NCBI RefSeq assembly: GCF_014384765.1
Contig: NZ_JACRSP010000003.1
Coordinates: 186,001-250,000, forward strand
DNA from: Feifania hominis
GTDB taxonomy: Bacteria; Bacillota; Clostridia; Oscillospirales; Feifaniaceae
DNA: 64,000 nucleotides
Direction: 5' to 3'
Below the pieces are notes generated by a model. The model was not told the DNA's origin. It did not search any database and saw nothing but the letters and a program-made list of their open reading frames with translations. The position numbers and the translations under genes are program-made. Shown in pieces: positions 1-8,813 of the stretch. Numbering within the stretch: position 1 is the first letter of the stretch; every line of letters begins with the position of its first letter.

Positions 1-202
1 CGACAGCGTTCACATCTCGGCGCGGTCGCTGGGGCAGTACAACGTACAGGTGATACTCGAAAAGCTCGGCGGCGGCGGCCACCTCACCACAGCGGGCGCC
101 CAGGTGGCGGCCAACATGGAGGACGCCGAGGCCCAGCTCAAAAAGGCCATAGACGAATACATGCAGGAATATATGACCGACGCGCCGCAGCAGGGCGCAT
201 AA
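1..202 (+). CDS. gdpP: GdpP-type cyclic-di-AMP phosphodiesterase, C-terminal fragment
   Basis: The reading frame is open from base 2 to a TAA at 200-202 and gives the last 66 residues of a protein that starts outside the window. It contains the glycine-rich GGGGHLTTAG motif of the DHHA1 domain, which closes the substrate site of DHH/DHHA1 phosphoesterases. Position directly before rplI and dnaB is the usual Firmicute place of gdpP, the membrane-bound c-di-AMP phosphodiesterase. The N-terminal membrane, PAS and GGDEF parts are not visible, so the exact subtype is inferred from context. Another DHH protein (NrnA) lies at 29651 and is a separate gene. Confidence 0.8.
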   Translation, partial: DSVHISARSLGQYNVQVILEKLGGGGHLTTAGAQVAANMEDAEAQLKKAIDEYMQEYMTDAPQQGA

Positions 203-222
203 ATCAGCGAGGAGGACAGCAT

Positions 223-666
223 ATGAAAGTGATTTTACAGGCCGATCTCAAGGGGACCGGCAAGAAAGGCGAGCTCATCACCGTCAGCGACGGCTACGCG
301 AGAAACTATCTCTTCCCGCGCAAGCTCGCCGTTGAGGCAAACAAGGAGAATATGACCGTCTACACCGCGCAGGAGGCCGCCAAGGCCCGCCGTCTCGCCG
401 AGGAGAGAAAAGCCGCCGAGGCGCTCGCGGCCGAGCTCTCGGGCGTGACGGTCAAGGTGAGCGCCAAGGGCGGCGCCTCGGGCAAGCTCTTCGGCTCGAT
501 CACCACCAAGGAGATTGCCGAGGCGCTCAAGGCCCAAAAGGGCATTGAGCTCGACAAGAAGAAAATTGTCACCGACGACATCAAGACGTTCGGCACGGTT
601 GAGGTCGAGGCGAAAATCTACCCCGAGGTCTCGGCGAAATTCTATGTCGCGGTGTCGCAGGAGTAA
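223..666 (+). CDS. rplI: 50S ribosomal protein L9
   Basis: This is a 147-residue protein of normal length for L9, which binds 23S rRNA at the base of the L1 stalk. It begins MKVILQADLKGTGKKGEL, the conserved N-terminal rRNA-binding domain. A lysine- and alanine-rich central helix (residues about 40-75) and a C-terminal domain with the GKLFGSITTKEIAEAL segment follow. A GAGGAGG site at 210-216 precedes the ATG. It lies 20 bp after gdpP and 35 bp before dnaB, so the three are likely one operon. Confidence 0.97.
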   Translation: MKVILQADLKGTGKKGELITVSDGYARNYLFPRKLAVEANKENMTVYTAQEAAKARRLAEERKAAEALAAELSGVTVKVSAKGGASGKLFGSITTKEIAEALKAQKGIELDKKKIVTDDIKTFGTVEVEAKIYPEVSAKFYVAVSQE

Positions 667-701
667 CGCCGCAGTATTGTAACGCGTGAGGGGAACTTCT
701 T

Positions 702-2054
702 ATGGCAGACAATCTCGATCTATTCGCCCCACAGCTTCCGCACAGCATGGAGGCCGAGCAGTCCGTGCTCGGCTCGATTCTGCTCGACCCGGAGTGCATC
801 TCTGAGGTCGCGCAGGCCATTCGCACGGAGGACTTCTATCTCAAAAAGAACGCCGACATCTACGACGTCATGCTCGACATGTTCAACACCGCCACGCCCA
901 TCGACGCGGTGACGCTCATCGACCGCATGAAGATTGCGGGCGTCTACGACGAGGCGGAGAGCCGCGACTACATTTTGCAGCTGGTCGACTTCGTGCCCAC
1001 CACGGCGAACGTTATGAAGTACGCCAAAATCATCGAAGAGAAAGCCTGTCTGCGCCGCCTGATCGAGGCCTCGCAGGAGATCAGCGAGACCTGTTACAGC
1101 GAGGCCGACGAGCTCAAGGTCATTGTCGACAGCGCCGAGCAGAAGATCTTTGACATCGCTCAGGGCCGCCGCACCAAGGAACTGACGCCCATCATCGAGG
1201 TCGTCACCGACGCCTACGAGACCCTAAACCAGCTCGCCGGCGGCAACCGGGAGGACTATCTCGGCGTGCCGACCCACTTCGACGATGTGGACAAGATCAT
1301 GGGCGGGCTCAACAAGTCCGATCTCATCATACTCGCCGCGCGCCCCGGCATGGGAAAGACCAGCTTCGCGATCAACATCGCGACGAATGTGGCGCTGCTC
1401 TCAAAGAAGATGGTCGCCATCTTTTCGCTCGAGATGTCCAAAGAGCAGCTCGTGATGCGCATGCTCTCGGGCGAGGCGCTCGTCGACAGCTACCGGCTGC
1501 GCACGGGCGAGATTCACGACGACGAGTGGACAAAGCTCGCCACCGCGGCGAGCGCCCTGTCCACAAGTCCGATCAAAATTGACGACAACTCTGCGATCAC
1601 GGTCACCGAGATGAAAGGCAAGCTCCGCCGCGAGAAGAATCTCGGGCTCGTGGTCATTGACTACTTGCAGCTGCTCCACTCGGGCCGCCGCACCGAAAAC
1701 CGCGTGCAGGAGGTCTCGGAGATCACCCGCTCGCTTAAGATCATGGCAAAGGAACTCAACGTGCCGGTGCTCGTTTTGTCGCAGCTCTCGCGTGCGACCG
1801 AGGGGCGCAGCGAAAAGATTCCCATGCTCTCGGATCTGCGTGAGTCGGGCTCGGTCGAGCAGGACGCCGACATCGTGCTCTTTCTCTACCGCGACGACTA
1901 CTACACCAAGGAGACCGAGCAGAAGAACATGGCCAAGTGCATCATCGCGAAGAACCGGCACGGCCGCACCGACACGGTCGACTTGATCTGGAACGCGCAG
2001 TACACCAAGTTCCGCACGGTCGACCGGGTACACACCTATGAACCGGGCAGCTGA
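702..2054 (+). CDS. dnaB: replicative DNA helicase DnaB (DnaC of Bacillus)
   Basis: 450 residues, the usual length for the hexameric 5'-3' helicase that unwinds DNA at the replication fork. Residues about 10-110 form the DnaB N-terminal domain (HSMEAEQSVLGSILLD). The RecA-like motor follows, with Walker A RPGMGKT at 214-220, Walker B VVIDYLQLL and the LSQLSR motif. No intein interrupts it. A GAGGGG site precedes the ATG. The 3' end overlaps tilS by 17 bp. Linkage to rplI is conserved across many bacteria. Confidence 0.98.
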   Translation: MADNLDLFAPQLPHSMEAEQSVLGSILLDPECISEVAQAIRTEDFYLKKNADIYDVMLDMFNTATPIDAVTLIDRMKIAGVYDEAESRDYILQLVDFVPTTANVMKYAKIIEEKACLRRLIEASQEISETCYSEADELKVIVDSAEQKIFDIAQGRRTKELTPIIEVVTDAYETLNQLAGGNREDYLGVPTHFDDVDKIMGGLNKSDLIILAARPGMGKTSFAINIATNVALLSKKMVAIFSLEMSKEQLVMRMLSGEALVDSYRLRTGEIHDDEWTKLATAASALSTSPIKIDDNSAITVTEMKGKLRREKNLGLVVIDYLQLLHSGRRTENRVQEVSEITRSLKIMAKELNVPVLVLSQLSRATEGRSEKIPMLSDLRESGSVEQDADIVLFLYRDDYYTKETEQKNMAKCIIAKNRHGRTDTVDLIWNAQYTKFRTVDRVHTYEPGS

Positions 2055-3369
2055 GGCCATCAGGAAGTACCGTCTGCTCGACGGGGTCAGGACCGTGACG
2101 GTCGGCCTGTCGGGCGGCGCCGACTCGGTGGCGCTGCTGCACTTTCTCAAGAGCCGCGAGCGGCTCTACCGCATTGAGGTGCGCGCCGTCCATGTCGACC
2201 ACGGTCTGCGCGGGGAGGAATCCGCGCGCGACGCGGCCTTTGCCGGGGAGCTCTGCGGGCGTCTCGGCGTACCCTTTGCCCTGCGCCGCGTGGAGGTGCG
2301 TGCCGAGGCGGCGCGCACGGGCGAGTCGACTGAGCTCTGTGCGCGGCGGCTGCGCTACGGGGCCTTTGCCGAATTTCTCGGGGAGGGCGCGGCGGTCGCA
2401 ACGGCTCACACCGCAAGCGACAACGCTGAGACCATGCTCTTCCAGCTCGCACGCGGCAGTGGCTCACGGGGGCTCGCGGGTATTCCGCCGCGGCGCGGCG
2501 GCTACATCCGCCCGCTGATTCTCTGTCCGCGCGCCGAAATCGAGACCTACTGCGCGAGAGAGCATCTCCCCTTTGTCACCGACAGTACGAATGCCGACGA
2601 AGCGTATACCCGAAACTACATCCGCCACACGCTCATCCCGGGGCTTCGCAGCGTGAACCCGGATCTGGAGGGGGCGCTCGGCCGCCTGGCGGACAGCCTG
2701 CGCGAGGACGACGACGCGCTCACCGAAATGGCCCGCGCCGCGCTCGACGAGGCCCGCCGCGAGGACGGTTACGACCGGCGGCGGCTCGCCGCGCTGCCCG
2801 ACGCTCTGCTGCACAGGGCGCTTCGCCTGGCGGCGGAGCAGGCCGATTCTCTGACGCCGCCGCGCCGGCGCATGGAGCAGATGGCAGCTCTCGTCAGAAG
2901 CCGCCGCGCTTCGGGGGAGATCGACGGAAAAAAAGGGACTGTTTTGCGCGCTGAGTATGATACAATCGCCTTTGCCCGCGGCGGCGCGGCGCAGGGCTTT
3001 GCCCCGGTTGAGCTCCACGAGGGGGAAAATCCCCTGCCGGACGGGGGAATGCTCCTGCTGCGGCGCGGCGGACCGGCAAACGTTCACGATTTATTCAACA
3101 AAATATGGCTCGATTGTGATAAAATAGCTTCCAATTTGTGGGCCCGCTCCCGGCGCGAGGGCGACGCGCTCTGTCTGCGCGAGGGCGGCGGCACCAGAAG
3201 CGTGAAGAAATGGATGATAGACAACAAGATTCCGCGGGGCAGACGCGAGAGGCTGCCGGTGATTCTGTCCGACGGGCAGGTCGCGGCGGTCATCGGCATC
3301 GGAACGGCGCTTGCTTTCCGGCCCGACAGTGGAACAAAAAAAACAGTGGAACTGGAATATCGGGAGTGA
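2038..3369 (+). CDS. tilS: tRNA(Ile)-lysidine synthetase TilS
   Basis: 443 residues. The enzyme uses ATP and lysine to convert C34 of the CAU anticodon of tRNA-Ile2 to lysidine, which changes decoding from AUG to AUA. The N-terminal PP-loop SGGADS (residues 25-30) is the adenylation motif. A middle region and the TilS C-terminal domain (about 365-440, GGGTRSVKKWMIDNKIP) follow. The ATG lies inside the end of dnaB in another frame and has no strong Shine-Dalgarno site, so translational coupling to dnaB is likely. The order tilS-hpt-ftsH is the Firmicute standard. Confidence 0.96.
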   Translation: MNRAAEAIRKYRLLDGVRTVTVGLSGGADSVALLHFLKSRERLYRIEVRAVHVDHGLRGEESARDAAFAGELCGRLGVPFALRRVEVRAEAARTGESTELCARRLRYGAFAEFLGEGAAVATAHTASDNAETMLFQLARGSGSRGLAGIPPRRGGYIRPLILCPRAEIETYCAREHLPFVTDSTNADEAYTRNYIRHTLIPGLRSVNPDLEGALGRLADSLREDDDALTEMARAALDEARREDGYDRRRLAALPDALLHRALRLAAEQADSLTPPRRRMEQMAALVRSRRASGEIDGKKGTVLRAEYDTIAFARGGAAQGFAPVELHEGENPLPDGGMLLLRRGGPANVHDLFNKIWLDCDKIASNLWARSRREGDALCLREGGGTRSVKKWMIDNKIPRGRRERLPVILSDGQVAAVIGIGTALAFRPDSGTKKTVELEYRE

Positions 3370-3374
3370 CAACG

Positions 3375-3914
3375 ATGAAAAATGATATCGAGCGCATTCT
3401 GCTCTCCAAGGAGGAAATCGACGCCAAGGTGGCCGAGCTCGGCCGGCAGATCTCGCGCGACTACGCGGATAAAAATCTGCTTCTGGTCGGCGTTCTCAAG
3501 GGCTCGGTCGTGTTTATGAGCGATCTGCTGCGCCAGATCACGGTGCCGGCGGCCATCGACTTCATGTCGGTCTCCAGCTACGGCGCGGGCACCCAGTCGA
3601 GCGGCGTGGTCAAGATCATCAAGGATCTCGACATTCCGCTGGAGAACTACGATCTTCTGATTGTGGAGGACATTCTCGACAGCGGCCTGACGCTGCACTA
3701 CATCATGGAGATGATGCAGTCGAGAAACCCGCGCAGCATCCGTCTGTGCACGCTTCTCAACAAGCCCGAGCGGCGCCGCGCGCCGGTCACGGTCGACTAC
3801 GAGGGCTTTCAGATTCCCGATGAATTTGTGGTCGGCTATGGGCTCGACTACGCGGAAAAGTACCGCAATCTGCCCTACATTGGCATTCTCAAGCCCGAAA
3901 TCTATTCCAAATAG
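3375..3914 (+). CDS. hpt: hypoxanthine(-guanine) phosphoribosyltransferase
   Basis: 179 residues. It transfers phosphoribose from PRPP to hypoxanthine or guanine in purine salvage. The PRPP-binding loop VEDILDSG occupies residues 97-104, and the C-terminal segment VVGYGLDYAEKYRNLPYIG is typical of bacterial Hpt. An open frame extends upstream into tilS, but the family start is MKNDIERILLS at ATG 3375. In Bacillus the linked Hpt and TilS also act as regulators of ftsH; whether that holds here is not visible. Confidence 0.96.
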   Translation: MKNDIERILLSKEEIDAKVAELGRQISRDYADKNLLLVGVLKGSVVFMSDLLRQITVPAAIDFMSVSSYGAGTQSSGVVKIIKDLDIPLENYDLLIVEDILDSGLTLHYIMEMMQSRNPRSIRLCTLLNKPERRRAPVTVDYEGFQIPDEFVVGYGLDYAEKYRNLPYIGILKPEIYSK

Positions 3915-3955
3915 CGCCGGCGCCGCTCAGCGGCCCGTAAGGAGTGAAAAGAACT

Positions 3956-5893
3956 TTGAAGAAAAAGAGTAGTTTCAAGGGCATCGGCTTCTATCTCATC
4001 ATTCTTCTGGTGCTCGTGGTGGCGGTCACGCTGCTCTACGACACCAAAAGCGAGAAGACCCTCACCTACAGCGAGGTGCTCAACTATTTTGATGAGGAAA
4101 AGGTCGAGGCCTTTGTCGTCGACAACAACCTGCTCACGCTCAAGCTGCGCGGGGAGGAACAGGAGATTCAGTTCAAGCTGCCGAGTCTCGATCTGTTCAT
4201 TCTCGACATGGGCGAGAAGATCAACGAGCAGCGGCGCAGCGGTATTCTGACCACCTACAACTACGAGCCGCCCTATGTCGCGCCGTGGTGGATGAGTCTT
4301 CTGCCCTATCTGGGGCTGATCGTCGTGATGGTGCTGCTGTGGCTGTTTCTGGCGAACCAGTCGGGCGCAGGCGGCGGCGGTAAAATGGCCTCGTTCGGCA
4401 AGGCCAAGGCCAAGATGGCGACGGAGAACCAGAAAAAAGTGACCTTTGCCGACGTCGCGGGCGCCGACGAGGAGAAAGAGGAGCTCAAAGAGGTCGTCGA
4501 CTTCCTCAAGGATCCGCGCAAATATGTGGCGCTCGGCGCGCGCATCCCGCGCGGCATTCTGCTGGTGGGCCCTCCCGGAACCGGTAAGACGCTGCTTGCG
4601 AAATCGGTCGCGGGCGAGGCGGGCGTGCCCTTTTTCTCCATTTCGGGCTCCGACTTTGTCGAGATGTTCGTCGGCGTCGGCGCGTCCCGCGTGAGAGATC
4701 TATTTGAACAGGCCAAAAAGAACGCGCCGGCCATCATCTTCATCGACGAGATCGACGCGGTGGGCCGCCACAGAGGCGCGGGCCTCGGCGGCGGGCACGA
4801 CGAGCGCGAGCAGACCTTAAACCAGCTGCTCGTCGAAATGGACGGCTTCGGCGTCAACGAGGGCGTCATCATCATCGCGGCGACCAACCGCCCCGACATT
4901 CTCGATCCGGCGCTGCTGCGCCCGGGCCGCTTCGACCGCCAGGTGACGGTCAATGTGCCCGACATCAAGGGCCGCGAGGACATTTTGAGAGTCCACGCGC
5001 GCGGAAAGCCCCTCGACGCGGGAGTGAACCTCTCGACCATCGCCAAGAGCACGCCCGGCTTCACCGGCGCGGACCTTGCGAATCTGCTCAACGAGGCGGC
5101 GCTGCTCGCGGCGAGAAAGAACGCGCGCCAGATCACCATGGTTGACATCGAGGAGGCGACCATCAAGGTCATTGCCGGCCCCGAGAAGAAGTCGCGCGTC
5201 ATCAGCGAAAAAGAGCGCAAGCTCACCGCCTATCACGAGGGCGGCCATGCCATTGTCACGCGCTTTCTGCCGACCCAGAACCCGGTGCACCAGATTTCCA
5301 TCATCCCGCGCGGGCGCATGGGCGGCTACACCATGAGTCTGCCGAAAGAGGATAAGTACTACTCGAGCCGCGACGAGATGATGGATGAGATCGTCTCGCT
5401 GCTCGGCGGCCGCGCGGCGGAGCGCCTGGCGCTGACCGACATCTCGACCGGCGCGTCGAACGACATTGAGCGGGCGACCGCCATCGCCAGAAAGATGGTC
5501 ACCAAATACGGCATGAGCGACAAGCTCGGCCCGATGGTCTTCGGCAACGACAACGAGGAGGTCTTCCTCGGGCGCGACTTTGCCACGTCGCGCAACTTCT
5601 CCGAGGGGGTCGCCGAGCAGATCGACGACGAGATCATGGGCATCATCGACGCCTGCTACAAAAAGGCGATTGACATTCTCACCGAGCACATGGATAAGCT
5701 GCACGAGGTCGCGCGCATCCTCTATCTCAACGAGAAGATGGACGGCGACGAGTTCGAGGCCCTGTTCGCAAAGGAGCCTGTGCCGATTGAGAGCGCGGAC
5801 ATCGTCGCCGACAAGCAGGCCGAGACCCGCGCCGACGAGGAGATCAAACGGGACGATATTGACGTCCCTCCCCCGAGAGACGGGCAGGAGTAA
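3956..5893 (+). CDS. ftsH: ATP-dependent zinc metalloprotease FtsH
   Basis: 645 residues from a TTG start. AAGGAG at 3938-3943 sits 12 nt before this TTG, whereas the GTG at 3944 abuts the site directly and would leave no spacing. Two membrane segments (about 9-27 and 110-132) flank an extracytoplasmic domain. The AAA module has Walker A GPPGTGKT at 205-212 and the second region of homology with RPGRFDRQ. The zinc motif is HEGGH at 427-431, where most FtsH proteins have HEAGH. It degrades misfolded membrane proteins and short-lived regulators. Confidence 0.96.
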   Translation: MKKKSSFKGIGFYLIILLVLVVAVTLLYDTKSEKTLTYSEVLNYFDEEKVEAFVVDNNLLTLKLRGEEQEIQFKLPSLDLFILDMGEKINEQRRSGILTTYNYEPPYVAPWWMSLLPYLGLIVVMVLLWLFLANQSGAGGGGKMASFGKAKAKMATENQKKVTFADVAGADEEKEELKEVVDFLKDPRKYVALGARIPRGILLVGPPGTGKTLLAKSVAGEAGVPFFSISGSDFVEMFVGVGASRVRDLFEQAKKNAPAIIFIDEIDAVGRHRGAGLGGGHDEREQTLNQLLVEMDGFGVNEGVIIIAATNRPDILDPALLRPGRFDRQVTVNVPDIKGREDILRVHARGKPLDAGVNLSTIAKSTPGFTGADLANLLNEAALLAARKNARQITMVDIEEATIKVIAGPEKKSRVISEKERKLTAYHEGGHAIVTRFLPTQNPVHQISIIPRGRMGGYTMSLPKEDKYYSSRDEMMDEIVSLLGGRAAERLALTDISTGASNDIERATAIARKMVTKYGMSDKLGPMVFGNDNEEVFLGRDFATSRNFSEGVAEQIDDEIMGIIDACYKKAIDILTEHMDKLHEVARILYLNEKMDGDEFEALFAKEPVPIESADIVADKQAETRADEEIKRDDIDVPPPRDGQE

Positions 5894-5906
5894 TACAAAC
5901 AGACAC

Positions 5907-5954
5907 TTTACATCCGGTTACCCGCGGCGTTATAATGCTGTGAGTAACCGGATG
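5907..5954 (+). promoter_or_regulatory. malic enzyme promoter with overlapping inverted repeat
   Basis: A sigma-A promoter is visible: TTTACA (5907-5912), 18-bp spacer, TATAAT (5931-5936). A perfect 11-bp inverted repeat, CATCCGGTTAC (5911-5921) and GTAACCGGATG (5944-5954), starts inside the -35 box and ends just past the expected start of transcription. This placement fits a repressor operator. The regulator is unknown. Confidence 0.65.
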
Positions 5955-6040
5955 AATACTATGGGAAAGAAATCACGGCCGCCGTACAATTTGCCGCACT
6001 ACGGGTCAATTGTATTAGAGCCGCGAAGGAGGTAGCACAA

Positions 6041-7243
6041 ATGGACGAAAAGAGCGTACAGGACGCCATCATGGACAAGAAGGAGCAGGCGATTCGCGCC
6101 CACCTCGAATGGGCGGGGAAAATCGAAATTGCGCCGCGCGTGAAAGTCGAGACCAGGGAGGATCTGGCCGTCGCCTACACGCCGGGCGTCGCGGAGCCCT
6201 GTCTGAAGATCAAAGAGGACAAGAATCTCTCCTACGCGTATACGCGCCGCCACAATCTGGTGGCGGTCATCACCGACGGCAGCGCCGTTCTGGGGCTCGG
6301 CGATATCGGCCCCGAAGCGGGTATGCCGGTCATGGAGGGCAAGTGTGTGCTCTTCAAGGAGTTTGCCGGCGTCGACGCTTTCCCGCTCTGCGTGGGCACC
6401 AAGGATGTCGAGGAGTTTGTGCGCACCGTAAAACTGCTCGAGGGCAGCTTCGGCGGCATCAACCTTGAGGACATCTCGGCGCCGCGCTGCTTTGAGATTG
6501 AGCGCGAGCTCAAAAAGGTCTGCGACATTCCGGTCTTCCACGACGACCAGCACGGCACCGCCGTGGTGGTGCTCGCGGCCGTGCTCAACGCCCTGAAAGT
6601 TGTGGGCAAGGACATCGCCGAAATCAAGGCCGTGGTCAACGGCGCGGGCGCAGCAGGCTGTGCCATCACGAATCTGCTGCTCTCCGCAGGGCTCAAAAAC
6701 ATTCTGCTCTGCGACAAGGTGGGCATTCTCGACGCCGACACCGAGGGCCTTGACGACGAGCGCGCCAAATACGCGGCCATGACCAATCCCGAGCACGTCA
6801 GTGGCACGCTCGCCGACGCGCTGGTCGGGGCCGACCTATTCATCGGCGTCTCCGCACCGAATATTGTCACCGGCGAGATGGTCTCCAAAATGGCGAAAGA
6901 CGCCATTCTCTTCGCTATGGCAAACCCCGTGCCCGAGATCATGCCCGATGTCGCAAAGGCCGCGGGTGCGCGCGTTGTCGGCACCGGTCGCAGTGACTTC
7001 CCGAATCAGATCAACAACGTCTGCTGCTTCCCGGGGATTTTCCGCGGCGCGCTCGATGTGCGTGCGAGAGAGATCAACGATGCGATGAAGATCGCGGCCG
7101 CAAAGGCCATTGCCGGCCTGATTCCCGATGAGGAGCTGAGCGACGAGAACATCATCCCGACGCCGCTTGACAAGCGGGTCGCCAAGGCCGTCGCCGAGGC
7201 GGTGGCCGAGGCCGCGGTCATGACCGGCCAGGCCCGCGCGTAG
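6041..7243 (+). CDS. NAD(P)-dependent malic enzyme (oxaloacetate-decarboxylating)
   Basis: 400 residues, typical of the short bacterial malic enzymes without a phosphotransacetylase tail. It decarboxylates malate to pyruvate with reduction of NAD or NADP. Visible motifs are YTPGVAEPC with the catalytic tyrosine, the lysine-containing block near GKCVLFKEFAGVDAFP, the metal-binding NLEDISAPRCFEIE and FHDDQHGTAVV, and a Rossmann GAGAAG loop. AAGGAGG at 6026-6032 lies 8 nt before the ATG. The gene has its own promoter and terminator and is probably monocistronic. Cofactor preference cannot be read from the sequence. Confidence 0.93.
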   Translation: MDEKSVQDAIMDKKEQAIRAHLEWAGKIEIAPRVKVETREDLAVAYTPGVAEPCLKIKEDKNLSYAYTRRHNLVAVITDGSAVLGLGDIGPEAGMPVMEGKCVLFKEFAGVDAFPLCVGTKDVEEFVRTVKLLEGSFGGINLEDISAPRCFEIERELKKVCDIPVFHDDQHGTAVVVLAAVLNALKVVGKDIAEIKAVVNGAGAAGCAITNLLLSAGLKNILLCDKVGILDADTEGLDDERAKYAAMTNPEHVSGTLADALVGADLFIGVSAPNIVTGEMVSKMAKDAILFAMANPVPEIMPDVAKAAGARVVGTGRSDFPNQINNVCCFPGIFRGALDVRAREINDAMKIAAAKAIAGLIPDEELSDENIIPTPLDKRVAKAVAEAVAEAAVMTGQARA

Positions 7244-7255
7244 TAGTAAAGAAGC

Positions 7256-7288
7256 AAAAAAGAGGTTCCCCTGGGGGAACCTCTTTTT
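7256..7288. terminator. bidirectional intrinsic terminator
   Basis: The stem AAAAAGAGGTTCCCC / GGGGAACCTCTTTTT with a 2-nt loop is near perfect and flanked by A and T runs. It lies between the convergent malic enzyme gene and the membrane-protein gene. Confidence 0.85.
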
Positions 7289-7296
7289 CCATGTTG

Positions 7297-8124
7297 TTAC
7301 TCTCCGGCAGGAGCCTCCGGTTCGGCTTCGTCCGGCTGCTCAACCGGTACGCGGCGCACCGACGCGACGGTCGTCAGCAGATAGGGCAGCAGTGCCACAA
7401 GTACCAAATGCTGGAGTCCAAACGGCTCGACAAAAATGGGCCGCTCCTGGAAGAAGAGCTGGCAGATGAGCTTCGGCACCGAAGAGGCGCAGATGAAAAA
7501 AGTCGCGCCGAACGCGGTGGCGAGAAGCGGGTTGCTGTTTGGCAGATCGGCTTTCGCCACGCCGTCATAGTAGAAGAAGAGCACCAGAAACGACAGCGCT
7601 GCCGTATCGAGCAGATACTCGGAGATGGTGGCGACCGTCGTAAAATTCAGGAATGTGACAAAGAGCGTAAAAGCCGCCCAGGCGGTGGGGGCAATGGTGA
7701 AGTAGCACAGCCCGCCCGGATTTTTGCCGGTTGCAAACGAGGGGATGTAGAGCACAAAGCAGAACGCTGAGAGCAGCGCGAGCACTGCCGTCACCCAGGA
7801 GGTGACGCCGAGAGGCCCCGTGCGCGCATGGAAGAGCGGAGCCACCGCCGCGACAAAAAAGCCCGCCGCCACGACGGCATAGGTGACGATGGCGGCCGTT
7901 TTCGGCGGGCGAACGACGGTGCGGACCTTTCTGTCCCGCACCCAGACAAAGCAGACCAGTGCCACCGCGGCGAGCATGACGATCAGCGCGGCATTGAACC
8001 AGAGCGGCGCTTTCGCCCCCGTGATATAAAAACCGGTCTGCTGCTCGACCGAGGTGAGAATGACATAGGTGCGAAAGACGGCAATGGCAACCGACGCCGC
8101 CAGAATGGACAGCATGCGTTTCAT
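7297..8124 (-). CDS. polytopic membrane protein of unknown function
   Basis: 275 residues, not recognised. About eight hydrophobic segments cover nearly the whole chain (roughly 5-25, 42-62, 75-96, 105-126, 135-157, 165-185, 198-222, 228-248), with a short charged tail rich in Glu and Pro. No transport or enzymatic motif is apparent. GAAAGGA precedes the ATG. It starts 20 bp after the nitroreductase gene on the same strand, so the two are probably co-transcribed from the promoter at 8750-8778. Function should not be inferred from that pairing alone. Confidence 0.75.
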   Translation of the reverse strand: MKRMLSILAASVAIAVFRTYVILTSVEQQTGFYITGAKAPLWFNAALIVMLAAVALVCFVWVRDRKVRTVVRPPKTAAIVTYAVVAAGFFVAAVAPLFHARTGPLGVTSWVTAVLALLSAFCFVLYIPSFATGKNPGGLCYFTIAPTAWAAFTLFVTFLNFTTVATISEYLLDTAALSFLVLFFYYDGVAKADLPNSNPLLATAFGATFFICASSVPKLICQLFFQERPIFVEPFGLQHLVLVALLPYLLTTVASVRRVPVEQPDEAEPEAPAGE

Positions 8125-8144
8125 GGAACAAATCCTTTCAACGG

Positions 8145-8714
8145 TTATTTGATGGAGATGAGAACCTGCTGCGGCGTGCGCTTGGGGACTTTGAACGCGC
8201 CGTCTTCGTCGTAGTAGTACTTTGTGTCGCCCGCAAAGGGCACGGCCTGAGCCGTCATGGCGGGGTAGCCGAGCGCCACAATGGAGTTGAGCTTCAAATG
8301 CTCCGGCAGGCCGAACAGGGCGCTCAGAGCCTCGTAGTCAATCGCCCCGAGCTGGCAGCCGCCGACGCCCTGTTCGAGCGCGGTCAGCAGAATGTTCTGT
8401 ACACTCGCGCCGACGTCCGCATTGAGCCAGGGGGTGTCGAGATTCCGGTCGGCGAGCACGGCAATGTAGGCCGTGGGAGCCTCCTGCTGCGTGGGCCGCG
8501 CGGCCGGCAGAGACCCGGCGAAGCGAATCAGGGAAAAGACCTTTTTGCACAGCTCAGGCTCCTCGATGAGAGCGTATTTGAGCGGCTGGCGGTTCATGGC
8601 GCTCGGCGCCATACAGGCCGCTTCAATGGTCCGCATCAGCAGATCATGGGGCACGGGCTCCTGGCGGAATTTGCGTATGGTGCGCCGCGCGCAGATCAGA
8701 TCGAATGTACTCAT
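8145..8714 (-). CDS. nitroreductase family protein
   Basis: 189 residues, one flavodoxin-reductase-like nitroreductase domain. These enzymes bind FMN as dimers and reduce nitro compounds, quinones or flavins with NAD(P)H. The N-terminal CARRTIRKFRQEPV is the FMN phosphate-binding signature, APSAMNRQPLKY is the second FMN motif, and GVGGCQLGAI and ALGYPA are the late conserved blocks. The physiological substrate is unknown. It is the first gene of a two-gene minus-strand unit with the membrane protein at 7297. Confidence 0.88.
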   Translation of the reverse strand: MSTFDLICARRTIRKFRQEPVPHDLLMRTIEAACMAPSAMNRQPLKYALIEEPELCKKVFSLIRFAGSLPAARPTQQEAPTAYIAVLADRNLDTPWLNADVGASVQNILLTALEQGVGGCQLGAIDYEALSALFGLPEHLKLNSIVALGYPAMTAQAVPFAGDTKYYYDEDGAFKVPKRTPQQVLISIK

Positions 8715-8749
8715 GACAACGCCCCTCTCATGGATTTCTGTTACCCCCT

Positions 8750-8778
8750 ATTATATAGAATGGGGCCGGCGGATTCAA
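8750..8778 (-). promoter_or_regulatory. promoter of the nitroreductase gene
   Basis: On the minus strand TTGAAT (8773-8778) is followed by a 17-bp spacer and a perfect TATAAT (8750-8755), about 35 bp before the ATG. Confidence 0.75.
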
Positions 8779-8782
8779 GGGA

Positions 8783-8811
8783 GAAAAAGAGCGCCGCATA
8801 TGCGGCGCTCT
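8783..8811 (-). terminator. intrinsic terminator of the LCP gene
   Basis: A 24-bp perfect palindrome (AGAGCGCCGCAT arm) begins 3 bp after the LCP stop and is followed on the minus strand by a run of five T. Confidence 0.88.
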
Positions 8812-8813
8812 GC

